Position numbers and translations under genes: made by a program. Of a stretch of DNA of 64,000 nucleotides, positions 23,985 through 37,878 are shown piece by piece. The notes beneath the pieces were generated by a model that was not told where the DNA came from, did no database searches, and worked only from the letters and a program-made list of their open reading frames with translations. The DNA comes from Isoetes taiwanensis. Taxonomy: Eukaryota > Streptophyta > Lycopodiopsida > Isoetales > Isoetaceae. The stretch lies in contig JAJEKV010000060.1 of assembly GCA_021234155.1 (NCBI GenBank), forward strand, positions 434,001 through 498,000, written 5' to 3'. The first letter of the stretch is position 1; the number at the start of each line of letters is the position of its first letter.

Positions 23985-26900
23985 CATAGAAAGAAGAGGC
24001 AAAAACAAACGACTTGAAATGAATTTGTGCCACATGGCGAGATATGATTAGCAAATCATGCTGGAACTAGAGTAGGCAGTTTTTACGTCTTGAACTACAT
24101 AAGATGTTGTATGTTCGTTCTTGCAATGGATAGTCAATGTGATAATGATGACAACCACAAGCCTTTCTTCTTAGAGATACGTCACACAAATTTAAACAAC
24201 ATACAGCTTCCTTGTTAGGTGAATCATGGGTGCTCGTAAACTATGACGGGCTTTGACCCTACTCTATTCTTTAAAGAGTACATATTTAAGCATGTAGGGT
24301 CATATAATTTTTCATAGCTACTATTAATCGAACATAAATATCACATAGTTGCATATCTAGAAGTTCTCATGTTTATTTGCGCCCATATCGAATCTACATT
24401 TAGAAAATACATTCCAACTTTTTTCGGTGACCTTATGTACCAATGACAATATCATAACTGGGTCGTTGGAATTTTCGGTGGTGTAATCTCCTTTGACCAT
24501 GTCACCCATGCCTATTTCAGGGAATGCTAATCCTGATATTGTTCTACGTTACATCATAGCAAGTCAAGGATCCTTGCAAGCTAATAAGAATGACTTGCTC
24601 CCCTAGTTATGATATTGTTAGGGGAAGCTGCCCCAATATTCCCTGCTTGTTCCAGTGAGCTGCTCCCTACTGTTGCCAGTCACAGCGTCCACCAGACAAG
24701 CAGGGAATGCTGTCCCAGGCATACCTTAATACAACAGATTGTATTTCAAATTAGAATGCAATCTCTCGGTCCACGTTTTTAAAAAAACTATGATTTTGAT
24801 TGGTCAAATTGTCCTCTTCTTACAATATGATTTCCCTCCATAAATGACCTTCTCATTAAAAATACATCTATCCATCTTATCTTATCTTATCTTATCTTAT
24901 CTTATCTTATTAAAAATATTATACATCTATCCATCTATTATAAAGTGGAGTCAAATATAGCATGTGTTCATGTAGGTTGTGTGAGCGATGACTTTGACGA
25001 AATGAACATAACTTCTTTTGCTCAACAACAATTTCTTTTGTAATAAAAAAGTGCAAAACAAAAAATGTAATAGTGCACGAATGTCCCTATCACCGACGCA
25101 TTTGCAAAGATGATCGCGTAGGTTGTACTCACTCATTGACCTTATACACATTAAATAATGTATTGGATTTTGTTTCTCTCTTACATAGTATTTTGAATTG
25201 ATTTTATCATCTAAATCGGCCATGTACAAGATGGTTGTGGAGGGCATAATAGCTAAAGTGCATAATACCTACCGTTGGTCGAGAGCATTTCATAAGGTAT
25301 GCTTAAAACTCCAGCATTCTCACCACAAGCCTAGAAAACCTATTTCTAAAATACCAAACATACAAATATACTATGCAAATCTAAATCAAATGGTCAAATA
25401 CATCATGGTCGATTTTTCACTAGTGTATATATGGGGTTGCATCAAAATGATTTCGTAACAATGCTGGATATGGATTGAAGGTTGTTGATTTGTTAACCAC
25501 ATGGTTGCAAATTATGTGAAAAAGTTTTGATCATAATCAAATCGTTAGTTTCTCAACAATGTACAAAGAATTTCACATTGTTAACAAATCGATGTTTAAA
25601 ACTTCCAAGATAACATTGCTTCAAAGCATTACTCTCTAATCGGATTTATATTTACTCACCCTTTAGAAATTGAACCTGGATTAGACCATTGGGTGCAACT
25701 TACCTGAGGGTCCACGCTATTGCTTGAATTAGACGTCACGCTTAATACATGTAAATAACACATATGAAAATAAAGATAAAGATATGTAAAGCAGTTCAAA
25801 TTATTTACTTTCCAAAATCGAGGTCTTCATATGGCATCATCACAATGGTAGTGTTGGTGTCATCACTTCACCAACACTAAGATATAACATATAAAATTAA
25901 AAACAAGGAAGATGGTGTAGCATCACCCTCCCACCATCTCTATAGCACAATGCAATGCAAAATTGCCTTCCTAAGGCACCCACCAAAATCTATAGCACAG
26001 AAGCAACATAACAAATTACCACAAGCCAACAATCGAACACTCAACGTAAGTGGCCATTCATATGGTTCCTTTAGAGGATGTCGTGTCTTTGTTGGTGCGT
26101 TGTCAAACGGGCCCTGAGCTTGCTCATTGCTGCCCTAGTGGTGATTGCTTGGCTAGTGGATGGTCTTCGATTACCATGATCCATAATAGTGGGCCACAAA
26201 TCAGCACAAAATAATGTTCTCAAACACCTCAGCGAGATGTGACGCATCAGCCTTTATAATTCTAACATTTAAAAATTTATCAGCCTTTATAAATCTAACA
26301 TCAGGCTCATTAGTAATAATGTGAGGAGATAAGTCTGGATTCACGTTCAAAGAATAAAAACTCTCATTAACAGAGGCAAAGCTAACATCAGATGAATGAG
26401 AAGGGACTGAAGGCCTAACAATCTTCTCGTTCTACTACACCTCCTAGTCAAAGGCACTAAAAGATGCATAATCTCTTATATGCTACATCGAAACTCATCT
26501 GCATCAATATGCACAAAAAATAGAAAAAAAAGTATCAATAAGGCAGGCTTGGGACAAAGGATTGGGCAGATCAGATGAGAAGAGTGATGGGAAAGAAGCA
26601 AGGCAAACAAAAATAACAAGCTGCACACATAGGAAGAATAACATCTAAAAATATGTTTGAGAAGATGCAAGTGGGGATGGGATGTAAGACGTGGAACGTG
26701 CCATGCTGTGCATGCTATATTCAAATAAGATAGGAATATCTTCCTCTCTTGATATGTTTTAGCTAGAGGGGATAAGAAAGCCAATGCACTTAGAAAGAAA
26801 GAGGCACTTTTTGTTTCCCCTACCAAATTATACATCATGACATTGAAATGTCACTAGCTAATTAATTTCTAATATCAATTTGGGAAGAGATGCAAGTGGT

Positions 26901-27475
26901 TACATGACAAGGTAACAAAGTAAGTGCATTTTGCAAGGATGGGTCGAAATAGAGCATAATCTGCAATGCACTAGGAAGGTAACTAAAATCCTATGTGATT
27001 TTGATGCAAACTTTAAAAGTTTCAACTCAAACAAAAGAATGCGTGTTTATGTCACACCTTCCATTTTTGCTAAATATAACATGTGAAAGAGAATATATGA
27101 GTCCACAACAATAAATTGAAACTGGAGAAAATACTGAAAAAAAATGCATCGCAAAAAAGCGTTTCATGAATACTTAACATGGCAATTGCAAATTAAAAGG
27201 TCAAACGCTCTTCAAGTAACATAATTAACATGGCAATTGCAAATCAAAAGGTCAAACGCTCTTCAACTAACATGGTAACAAGACCTGAGATTATGCTATA
27301 AATCTTAGCGAACAAAAATCTTGTAATACCATAGGAGTGTTTAGATGCATGCAACTGTTTAGTTGTTATAGTGCAATGGAAAATCAAAAGATGTTATAAC
27401 GATGGTGGTTATAGTGCAATGAAAAGTCAAAATATATTAAAAAGGTGCTCGCAGATTGAGTTGAAAATTGCATTG
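23985..27475. other. AT-rich intergenic region without recognised genes
   Basis: No coding region is supported on either strand. A (CTTAT)n microsatellite lies at about 24868-24909. A 13-bp inverted repeat ATTCCCTGCTTGT is at 24638-24650 and 24696-24708. A 43-bp block (ACATGGCAATTGCAAATTAA, then GGTCAAACGCTCTTCAA) is directly repeated at 27178 and 27230. The rest looks unique and non-coding. Confidence 0.5.
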
Positions 27476-27479
27476 CAAC

Positions 27480-28180
27480 CTCATATTATCAAATAGTTTA
27501 ATGCTTCAAGGGCATTCCCATTTTCAACATATCCTGCAATTAGCATAGTCCAAGATCCAACATCTCTAACTGGCAGCTTGTCAAAGAGTTTTTTTGCTTC
27601 CACCATCGAGCCACATATTGCATCCATGTCAAGTAAAGAATTACAAATAAAAAGATCTCTCTCAAATTCCTGCTGTGAAATTGCAGTATGTATTTCTCGA
27701 CCCTTCTCTTTGCTCCCATGTTACCACAAGTTTACAAGTTAAGAACAAGGGTGTCAACCTCTGGAGACACGCCCTCCAGTTGCATATGTCTCAAAATTTA
27801 ATCATTTGTGGACCAATCCCATATTCCAAGCGTCCAACAATAATTCCAGTCCGAGACACAACATCTCAAACTGGTAGGTTCTCAAAGACTTCCCACGCTT
27901 CTCCAAGGAAGCTGCAAGCATTGTATTCATGTATCCAAAAGGCCCACACAACTACAAGCAATAAGTATAATAACGAATGGCATTTCATCCGGTTTTAACC
28001 CTTGTTGTTCTGTACTCTCAAGATACTGCGCTGCAAGTTAAAACTCCATGTACTGCGCATGCCCTACAATCATTGCATTCCAGCCAGAACACAAGCATAA
28101 CTTGTGAAATAGTTCAAGTGCGTCCTTGAAACAACCATACCTTGCATATATATTAACAATGATACTTGTGCAATAATAGC
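27480..28180 (-). pseudogene. Pentatricopeptide-repeat (PPR) gene remnant
   Basis: Minus-strand frames show repeated 35-residue helical-hairpin signatures of plant PPR proteins. Examples are MVEAKKLFDKLPVRDVGSWT, MLIAGYVENGNALEALNY, GEAWEVFENLPV with DVVS, and IYARYGCFKDALELFHKLC with WNAMIVGHA. PPR proteins normally bind organelle RNA. Here frames shift between repeats and stops occur, and the LINE at 28.24 kb lies at its upstream side, so it is a fragment. Only about five repeats remain. Confidence 0.75.
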
Positions 28181-28236
28181 ATAGGTTGAAGATTGTTTCA
28201 CATCAGTTGAAGATTGTTTCCCTGAATGTGACCACG

Positions 28237-30417
28237 AATAGAATAGAATAGAATACGTTTTTTAGCATCCACGGAGACCGATTGGCCTATGGGACCCAAA
28301 CAAAAAGAGAGCAGCAAGCGTATTACTGACATGATTAAAAAGCCCCACCCCGAAGGGTTTTCGAGGGAAAAACCTTAGCAGTAATAAGTATGCTGGCACG
28401 CTGTATAATTGTATAGGACAGTTCAATACCGTCCCGGAGGACACAACTGAGTCCGTGCATCCATAACCTCCTGGAGGTATGGCCCCAACAAACCCACTGA
28501 CGCCGTATTCAATAACTCATGCAACAGTTGGCCAGGCACTAGTAACCGAACATACTGCTCTCGGATATGGGCAAACGCTAGGCAGATCTGGAGGGCATGA
28601 CATTCATTCTCAATGGCGCCCTGGTGACAACACTGACAAAGCCTTTGCTCTCGTGCTTCCCGAGCCCAACGTCCTGTCTCAATGCAGAGGCGATGTGCAC
28701 CCGTGCGAATGGAAGCTATAAGTCTGCGCTTCTTCATGGGCAACCTGGGTGTACAAAATCTTGGTGTGGGCCTCTCGTGAGCCTAGGATTGACTTCTTTG
28801 TTGATAGTGTGCCCGGCTTAACGTCGTCGAGCATGCATCGCAGAGCTTCTGGAAGGAAAGTAGCATATAGGTACAACTTAAGGGCCTTGTGATCTTTCTT
28901 TGTCCTTACATGTATGCGCATCTGTTTGCTGTACACCCCAAAGATCGAACTCTTGAGCTTGCTTGTCCTTCCAAAGAGCTTTTCGTGTTGTTGGGGACCC
29001 ATTGCCATGGCCAAAGCGATGTTGGGCTAATGTGTATCACCCATAGCGACCACCTTCTGGAAGTAAATGATATGGCGTTCCAATGCAGCCCGTTGAAGGG
29101 GTAGAAAACCTGTCTCCTGGAGTAGGATCTAGTATGGAACTGTGGACTTTACCCCAAGGGCTCGTGCCAAGAAGGCTTTCTGCACCTGCTCGAGGTCATT
29201 CTAGGTGTTGAGGGATGTCACTGGATCCCACTCTTCTGCCCCATACAAAAGGACCGGCTCGACCAAGCCCAAAACAAGTGTGATTGGTGGCCCCAGGCAT
29301 ACAACTCTGCCTTGTGGCTGTTGTTCTGCATGGCATATAGTGCTTTCCAACCGGCCGTGACCCGGAACCTGATGGCAACATCCCAATGGGTGGTAGTAGA
29401 GAACTCGATCCCCAAGTACTTGTAGGTGGGAGCCACCTCTACATCTTGTCCCTGGTAAGTGAATGAGGGAAGCCTTGGCTGACGGGATGATGAAACTAGC
29501 AGCACCCTAGTTTTGGCCAAGTTAACTCGCATGCCAATGAATCGGCAAAAAGTGTCAAGAGCATCCGGTGGCGTTGCATGTCCTCACGGAGTATAGGCGA
29601 GAGGTTGACATCATCAACATATATGAGTTGCGGATTGTGTGATGCATGAGATGGGCGCACCTCCATGCTCGAGAGAGCCAATCTTCCGGTTGGTCAATGT
29701 ATAGGCCAAAGAGTGTGGGGAGAGGGGGGCAAACTGGCCGCTCAATACTCACGATTACCGGCTGTCCCCGACGATGTGATACGGCACGAGCATGCCTCGT
29801 TATACCTATATCTTGCATTCTGCAAGTCAAGGGGGGTCCCCGGTACCCTTGATGCTGTCCCATAACTTTGTCAGGAGCCTTTGTGTCAAAAAGCTTTTCG
29901 CGAAATCCACGAAATAGCGATGCAGGTTTTGTCGGTGATTCCTGCTATCCTCAATCAACATGCGCAGAGTGAAGATATGGTCAATGGTGGAATGCTTGGG
30001 CCGAAAACCTGCCTGTGTGAGAGCTCGCACATCTACCTACTTTGCCCATATTGTCGACCCTTTGCTCAAGGATGCCGATAACAGGTTTTGCAAAGAGAGA
30101 GCTGACCATAATAGTACGATAGTTGGTCGGGCAGTGAGGGTCCCCTGCGTTGTATATGGGCACAACTCTACTAGTGGTCCACTGCGGAGGGAAGCCTTCT
30201 TGCAATGCTTTATTGAATAATGCCGTGAGGACAGGCACCAGTGGAGGCCAAGCCCATTTCAGAAGTTCCGCCTGCATGCCATCCAAATCTGCTGCCTTCC
30301 CATTAGCTAGACGTTGTAGGCCCATGACGACATCCCCCTCTGTGATGACCAGAGCCATGCCTATCTGTGGAGGGACTGTTGTCCGACCCCCGAGCGGGTC
30401 ATAAAGCTGTTGCAAGT
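28237..30417 (-). mobile_element. LINE copy B, 3' portion (reverse transcriptase to tail)
   Basis: Read on the minus strand, it contains GLQRLANGKAADLDGMQAEL, WTTSRVVPIYNAGDP, FRPKHSTIDHIFTLRMLIED and the NLAKTRVLLVSSSRQ block. The terminal zinc-finger-like segment is LCQCCHQGAIENECHALQI. It finishes in a (TATTC)n tail at 28237. It is the continuation of the fragment at 37.1-37.7 kb, separated by the Helentron-like insert. The frame is broken by several stops, including around the YADDV catalytic site. Because the tail abuts the PPR remnant, it inserted into or beside that gene. Confidence 0.8.
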
Positions 30418-31475
30418 ATTCCTAGGATGGGTCCTATGAGACAACTAAGTGAAGTGGTGTTCTCATTGAGCTTTGTAAAACATTGAGTACAAATGGATCC
30501 CTCACTAGGGATAGATAAATTTGGAAATATGAACTTTTAATGCTCCGAAACTAGACAATCATCGAGAGCATGATGAAACTGAAGAACATAAAAGATGGTT
30601 TTATTCGCCACTTGGTGGATGCAAAGGTGAGAAGACTCGGTGACTGCTCCTCATCGGGAAGACGAACCATGCCTTCTTAGGTTTTGGAGGACACCCAAGC
30701 AAATAGTTGAAGCACGACCCCACGCACTATGGCAACCACAAGACCTTAGACAATCCTGCAGAATCAAGGCCGAAAGAGAAAATAACCCGTCAATGAGTTA
30801 GATGCCATAGGCAAGAAACCTCGGAGGCTCGGGGCCGCAGAGAAAGAAACAACAGACCGACCAATGTACCGGTCCGCGGAATGACCATCAGCGGAAAAAA
30901 ACAACCGATTAGTGCTTTCCGGAGGCTACAAATCTGGCGCCCGCAGAGAGAAAACATGAAATAATAAATATCGACTTCGAGAGGCTACAATGCCGCACCA
31001 AGAGAAAATATGAATGAAATGATAAGTCTCGGAGGCTACAGTGCCACGCCGAGAAAAATTGAAAAATAAAACGTATGCAAATTGCCACGCTGAGAGAAAA
31101 TGAACAAGAAAACATGTCTCGAAGGCCACAACCACGACGAGAACGAATGAAAAGATAAGAAAGTCTCGGAGGCTACAAATTGCTGCTGTAGAAAAAATGA
31201 AAAATTAAGAATATATGCACTACCAAAGAAGATAGAAAGAAAGCATGGAAGATATCAGGGGCTATAAGATGACGAAATGAATCACAAGCTCAAATATAAC
31301 AGAGGGAGAGGAGGGGCGGGAAACTGGTGGAGCAAAAAATGAGCAGAATAGAAAGGAGCTCAAGAGAACGCCGATGGCTGGAAATGAGGAAGGAGGCGGT
31401 ATAAATAGGAGAGCAAGGTAGGGCGTCCCCATCCAAGGAATGGCGATTCTATTGCTATTGCAATAGAATCGTGGC
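30418..31475 (+). mobile_element. Helentron-like element, short unit
   Basis: It starts ATTCCTAGGATGGG and ends with the hairpin GATTCTATTG/CAATAGAATC followed by GTGGC. An inverted, imperfect copy of the start (CCATCCAAGGAAT) lies just inside the 3' hairpin. No target duplication is seen: joining 30417 to 37117 restores the LINE sequence GCAAGT|ACTGTACCC. A terminal motif at one end with its inverted partner subterminal at the other, plus a 3' hairpin, is the known layout of Helentrons (Helitron2) and their non-autonomous forms. The interior has 50-60 bp degenerate repeats (CTCGGAGGCTACA, 30,810-31,215). No protein is encoded. Confidence 0.55.
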
Positions 31476-34400
31476 ATTCCTAGGATGGGTCCTATGAGAC
31501 AACTAGTTGGCCGATAGAAGAGGAATCAACCTCAAAAAGAATGGATCAAACCAAGATGACAAGGAAAAATCTGTCCACAAATGAAACGAAGGAAGAAATT
31601 GGCAGAAAAGACGATTGAAAAAGATCAGGCAAAGGAGGTAAACAAATAAACTGCGAAGCAAGGCTGATAGAGTAACTGGAATAATCAACGTAGAAGGCAC
31701 AAAGATGATATATGGATGCCAACAGAGAAAGAAAAGTAAAAACAAACCAAGAGGAGACATGGTAAAGGTTGAAATATATAGTCCAGAGGACTAGCATAAT
31801 ACAATGGTGCAAGTAAGCCCAAAGATAAACGAAGCAACGGGGGTAAATACGCACAAACATAATGGACTGGGAACAAAAGGAGTCGATGGGATGAGGGAAG
31901 TAAGGAAAACAAGTGGAAAAAAGAGGCCAATCAAAATAAGGCAAAAAAGGCACTACACAAAGGAGATAAGGGGATCAAAGAGAATATCGGACAAGGGAAG
32001 AGACCGAACAATGACATATTCAGTCAAAGAAAAGGACTGACGGGGAGAAAATGGACAACAGAGAAAAGAAAGAGAAGGAAACATTGTTAAAAAGGACAAA
32101 ATAGATCGAAAGAAATGGGACGAAAAAATGTGGCACACTAGAATATGTGGGACAACTCTCGAGGAATGAAGAAAACACCAAGCAGACCAAATCAACAAAC
32201 ATGACAATAACAAGGGATACATGAGACAACAACATTATGCGTAAGAGAAATTCCAGGACAAAAAGAGACGGCATAATAAAACTGGTGGCAAAGGCAAAAC
32301 AAGAGAAATAATGAGAGGAAATGAAATAAGGCAAAGGTAAATGGTCCAAAGACGCAAATTAGACAGAAGGAGTGAGTAAACCATGATTAAAGGAGTCCAA
32401 ATAGAAGAAAGCGATCTAAAGAACAAATATAACTACAGACGCGGATGAGAAAAAGATGAAGGAAATAATAGACTCAAATAAAGAAAGCAAGAGAAATAAA
32501 TAAAACTGTGACTGGAAAATGAAGGAGAAAATGAGTCAAGAAAGGGGCCAATAGAATAAAAAAGGAGCCAATCCGAGAACATGGACTAAAACCGGAATAA
32601 TTGAATGGGAGACAATTAACACTAAACTAATAGGAGGTATGCATGTGGAACGGGACCAACGGAATAAACAACTCACAGAGAACAAAGACCTACGATGCAA
32701 CATGGCCAAGTAGAGCAAATTGAAAAAAGGGAACAAGCAACAAATGGGATAATATGATCTAAGGTTTCCGCAACACCAAGAATCGACAAAGTCAATGGGG
32801 CAACCAAAAAGGAGACTAATGAAACAACGTGAACAAAGGCATAATAGAACTATCAAAGGAGCCAATGGGACCTAACCAAATAGCTACAGCAAATGGAGCA
32901 TGTAGGAAACAATAGAAAAACTGATACTCATGGAAACATATAACCCAAAAAGAGGTACAATGACACAGCGGAGCTATGAAAACAATCGCAACCAAAACAT
33001 AAAAAGTGGAACAACCTAGAGTAATGTGTACATAGAACTATACCCATAGAAAAAAATAAAGCATTAGGACCACGTGAAAATACAAGGGCATGGAATAGGA
33101 GTCGACATGTAAGATATATGCAATGCTCCAACGTAAAGCCAAGTACAAAAAACAACTCCAAATGCTCAAAACCAACCATATAAAGCATACAACTACAATA
33201 GAGCTATGAAAATGCAAAATCCAAGAGATGAGTCAACATTGTAAGGTATGCGCAGTGTAAGCCCAAGATAACGCCAAGTACACAAAAACAACTCCAGTCC
33301 CACAAACAACCATAAAAGCAGCCACAACTACAAAAGCGGGGCCATGAAATGTGAAACCCAAAAAGAACGGTTAACTAAGCGGGGAGAATGATTACGAATA
33401 TGAAGAATGATCAATCCCTAAAGAAAGATGAGCAAAGAAGGAGACAAGACCACCGATCGCTAGACGAAATAAATCAAGTAAATGCATACATCTATAACCA
33501 AACGCACCACCCAATAAATGAATTAATCTAAAAAGCTGAACACAAAGAAAAAACAGAAAGAATATGAAACATGATTCGACATGCCAAAACAACGAGAGCA
33601 TACTATCAGTAAGAAACAACGTAGACCAAAGTTAACAAGTCTGCAATGAATGAAAAGGATAAAAAACTGGTCGGAGAGAATGGAACGAGAGAAATTCGAT
33701 GAAAGAGCAAAGTTATGATAGACATCCAACTCGGACATATTATTACATCGAGAAAGCAGAACTCATCCACCCAAACGCACATAAGTAAAGAGCGAATACC
33801 AAACTGAACCATGAGTAAAAGAAATGAAACAAATGTGTGTTTTGAAGACTGAAGATCTAAGATGCAAAGGATGCGAGCATGGAGAATGCAAAGATCAAAT
33901 TGCATAGAATTGATAAGCAATAATCGAGGCATCAAACTGAAGTTACGAAATGCTCAAAAGGATGCTCCTACTAAAAAATGGAACTTTTAGAGCAAAAAAA
34001 CTCATATGCAAAGAGAAACTTACCAAGAGAATGCAAAGATCAACGAGCAAGCAACCGGGTACATAGAAAACCAAGGGGATTCAAGCGGTTAAAGAACTAA
34101 AAAGGAGCTTGATGAAACTAGGAGCAAAAGGGAGGTAAAAAGGATGAACAAAAAATGAACCCTCCTTTCAGGCAAACAAGTCGAACTAGAAAGAATGGCA
34201 ATGTGAATATAGAAACGGAGACCATGGACAATGAAGATAAGACCGCATGCAAAAAGTCTTATAGGCCCTTAAGGTAGCCATGAAAAAACTAAGAAAAGAG
34301 TGTACAAAGGCCCTCAAAGACATCCATGAGAAAGAATTGAGGATTATGGGAATGGATCATGCACCTATCTAGAGAATACATAATAACTTGACACCATAAG

Positions 34401-37116
34401 CGGAAAAGCGATTTGCACAATCATAGAACAAATGAGCCAAAAGAACCTAGAAAACAATAAAAAAAACTACGATCATGATGTACGTCTAATCTAAGCAATC
34501 GATGAACCCCAAATGACTAGAATGTCAAAGCACATAAAGCCTATGAAGACAAGCGTAAGCCCTAAGGAGATTACAAGGACCACGAGCGTCCGGCGACTAG
34601 CACTAAAAAAGCAAAAACATGGGCATGAGCACGAAATCAGAACCACAAAATAATATTGAAACTCATAGACATGACAAAAGCGAGAAAAAAAGCGAGAACC
34701 ACCAAAAACTAGACAATGTAAGCACAAGGACAACATCGAGGAACAAAACAAGTATGGAGTAAGGGACATACCAACCCTAGCCACAGTTATACAAGCACAT
34801 ATGGTACTCGAATATGATCCAGCAAGTCAAGGGAGCATGGAGATAACCAAAGGCGAAAATGAAAGTATTAAAAATGAAAAAATAAGCGCATGGGACCAAA
34901 AAACCAAGCCATGGTGAAGATACACCTCCAAAGGAAGAAGAGATTGGGCGCAACCAACTCATATAGCTGTGCAACATATAACCAAGAGATACAAAAAAAA
35001 ACCCCAATGAGCAAACGAATAGGTCCAAACATTGCGAGACAAACTCAACGAACAAACAAGGGCAAAGTGAACCTGAACATACCTGCACAATGATCCCTAT
35101 TCTCGGAGCCAGAGGGTGCAACCATGATAAATGTACATGGCAAAAAAATATGTTCAAGTCCCCATGATAGGGAGTACAAAGCCAGAGAGACATCAATCTA
35201 GTGTTTGAGGGGGGCAGGGACCTTGATTATGTGCGACTCACATCGTCACAAAGAAAACCATGCAACTTGAGTTAGAAGGAACCAAAAGCGATAAAGTTCC
35301 ATTCAATCCGTACGATATCAAATGTGAAATACAATACCCCATGATTACAACAAGATGAAATGCCTATGCAATGTCAATTGTACACATGCTACAAACCATA
35401 CAACGCTATTGCGAAGAGGACAACAAAGGCATGTAAGAGGCATATACGCTTAAAATATCGATTCAAGAGAATAAGAAAAGTATAGCCTGTCAACATCAAG
35501 AGAAATGAACAAGGAGGACCACTAAAACAAAGCTTCCAGATGCATTATGAATAGCAAGCCCTATATGCAAACTTACTCTCATGCCACTTGTACAACAGAG
35601 CATGTCACAAGCCATCTTACCGGAATAGATCATGTACATCTTATTACGAAATATGTTAACTGTTTGCTATGTAACCCTTGCACATGTATGTGATCAACGC
35701 CACCATTGATTTCCTCACATAATCCGCCATGATGAGCAACCTTGAGATGTTGGTTAATATGGGGCACTGATAGAAGTGTATATGCAAGAGTATCACATGC
35801 AACAACTTATATGTTCACATAGCGTTAGATGTAACATAGAAAATGAAAAGCTCAAAAAGAAATTAACGAGCAAGCATAACATATAATGAATAACACGAGA
35901 TCCCACAAATGCAAGAGTAAAATACAATGAACAGGGGACATAAGATCGACAAATGCAAGAGTAAAATACAATGAACAAGAACACGATAAACACAAAACAC
36001 CCCTACTTACCAAACTCATAGAGCAAGCACATTACAATTTTAAGAAGGAAAAAGAATGCGCTCGGTAACCTTAGAGAAAAGGGGCAAGGGAAACTGATAC
36101 ATCTGGTATCCCTGCCCAAGAAAGCAACTTCGTCACAGGAAGCGGTGGCAGATCGGCCATGGGTGTCGGATCTGGGCGGTTTGAGATCCCGATGCAGGTG
36201 TGGATGCCGCAATCTCCAAAACCAACACATCAAGCGACTAAGGAAAGGAAAAAATGAGCATAGAGGCACCAGACGAACTCAGACATGGGCTGTTGCAAAC
36301 CTCGGATTAGTTTGAAAGAAGATTCTGAAACGAACAGAAAGGGGCATCGATCCATGGTAAGATGCACGATGAGGAAGATGCATCCCGGCACCAACCCATC
36401 ATGTAAACACGGCCCGAATCAAGCAAAAAGGTAATCAAAGCGGGTTTGGGTAGGATCGAGAGTAAACCGAGGGAAGCGGAAAAAAAAGGTAGGAAACCAA
36501 AACCTCAAGATTTCGAGAAAAATATGAAAACTGGAATGCAAGCTGGAACTTCCCAACCAAACAAACTGAAAATCGAGACATGGGAAAGAGGGAAGCAAAC
36601 AATCCACCAAGGGCGGGCCGAGCCTTGAGATCGATGGCAAAGGAGAGACCCAAACAAAAGAGGCTATCATCGGAAGAACTTGAAGTAAAGGATCCAGCAA
36701 AATCACTTTCGAAACCCACATGCTTAGCCAGCAGATCAAACCAAAACCACTTTCGATCAAACTAGCTTGTAACCCGCAGACAAACACGGTGAAAAAGAAC
36801 AAACCAATCCATCGAATCAAACTCACCTTTGAAAAGCCAAAGAACCAGAGTGAAGACAACAGCACCTCGAAAGCAATCACACAAAGCTATCCCGTTGAGA
36901 AGAAAGAAGCAGAAATAATTTGACGCTTATCTCTTATCTGGTAGGAGAATAGATAGGATGAAAACTGGTGGAGCAAAAAATGAGCAGAATAGAAAGGAGC
37001 TCAAGAGAACGCCGATGGCTGGAAATGAGGAAGGAGGCGGTATAAATAGGAGAGCAAGGTAGGGCGTCCCCATCCAAGGAATGGCGATTCTATTGCTATT
37101 GCAATAGAATCGTGGC
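31476..37116 (+). mobile_element. Helentron-like element, long purine-rich unit
   Basis: Its first 30 bp equal the start of the unit before it, and its last 155 bp (36962-37116) are identical to 31321-31475. The two units sit head to tail with no spacer. Inside, 31.5-35.2 kb has a strong A+G excess on the plus strand and no credible gene. The many long minus-strand frames rich in F, L, S and C only mirror this bias. At about 36.1-36.2 kb a GC-richer patch reads MADLPPLPVTKLLSWAGIP on the minus strand, which may be a captured exon fragment. No Rep/helicase is present, so it would be non-autonomous. Confidence 0.55.
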
Positions 37117-37659
37117 ACTGTACCCATTGCTTCGAGGTGATGTTCCCTGTGGGCTGTGCAGTCTTGCTCAAGACCCTTCTCCAGAATGTCTTGGGGTGCC
37201 GATCCAGGAGATCAAACATCTGTTGCTGATGCTCTGCGAGGTATCTGGCTTTCTTGTTCTTGAGGAAGGAGCGGTATTGACTGATGGCCTGTGGGTGGGA
37301 GGTGGGATCAGTGACTTGCCGGAGTGTGCGTTTGAGCTCCCGACACTCATCATCGAACCATCTGTTGCGGGGGAAGGTGGTAGCACCCGAGGTTCGCCAT
37401 GAGCGGCCTCTTCCAAAGCATCTCTCGGCCACCGTCGAAGCGTGAGGGTCCGGTGGCATTGCTTTGTTGAAGTGTGGGGAGTTGTAGCAGTCCTGCCAGA
37501 TGTCATTCTCAAGCAACCGGGCATAGGTCCCCGCGATTAAGTAGTCCAGCGCACCGGGGCACCCGGGGGTGTTGAGGCAGTAGATATACGAGGAGCTTGC
37601 CAAAGGAGATGCACGAATAGGGGCTGGTGGTCCGAGTCTACTTCCTCGTCCCGAGTATC
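37117..37659 (-). mobile_element. LINE copy B, 5' portion (endonuclease end to linker)
   Basis: The minus-strand frame reads RDEEVDSD-like sequence at the endonuclease end, then RCFGRGRSWRTSGATTFPRN, RWFDDECRELKRTLRQVTD and TFWRRVLSKTAQPTGNITS. This matches LINE copy C at 44.6-45.1 kb. Similarity stops at about 37,659, so the copy is 5'-truncated within the endonuclease. It joins seamlessly to 30,417 once the Helentron-like pair is removed. Confidence 0.8.
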
Positions 37660-37878
37660 AACATCATCTAGATTCCTATAGACTTTAAGGCACTTGAAAA
37701 CCTGACTTCATTTGGTTCCACACCATCCCCTGTTGCATGTTCCCAAAGCAATCAAAAGCAAGCTCGCCTTGCCATGCAGGGCATATGTTGTAATCACTGT
37801 ATCCCTTAGGTCCATCCTTGAGAAAAATACCTAGATAATATAATCAAGCTATTCAATTATTCAATTTAGTGTCTAATG

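Noticed and set aside
31546-35196. Long minus-strand frames rich in Phe, Leu, Ser and Cys, looking like membrane proteins
   Set aside because: They only reflect the purine-rich plus strand. There is no start context, domain or splice pattern, and they overlap each other in several frames.
30418-37116. An LTR retrotransposon, because end sequences are repeated
   Set aside because: The start motif and end motif are adjacent at 31,475/31,476 rather than enclosing an internal region, there is no primer-binding site, and no gag-pol is present. Two head-to-tail units explain it better.
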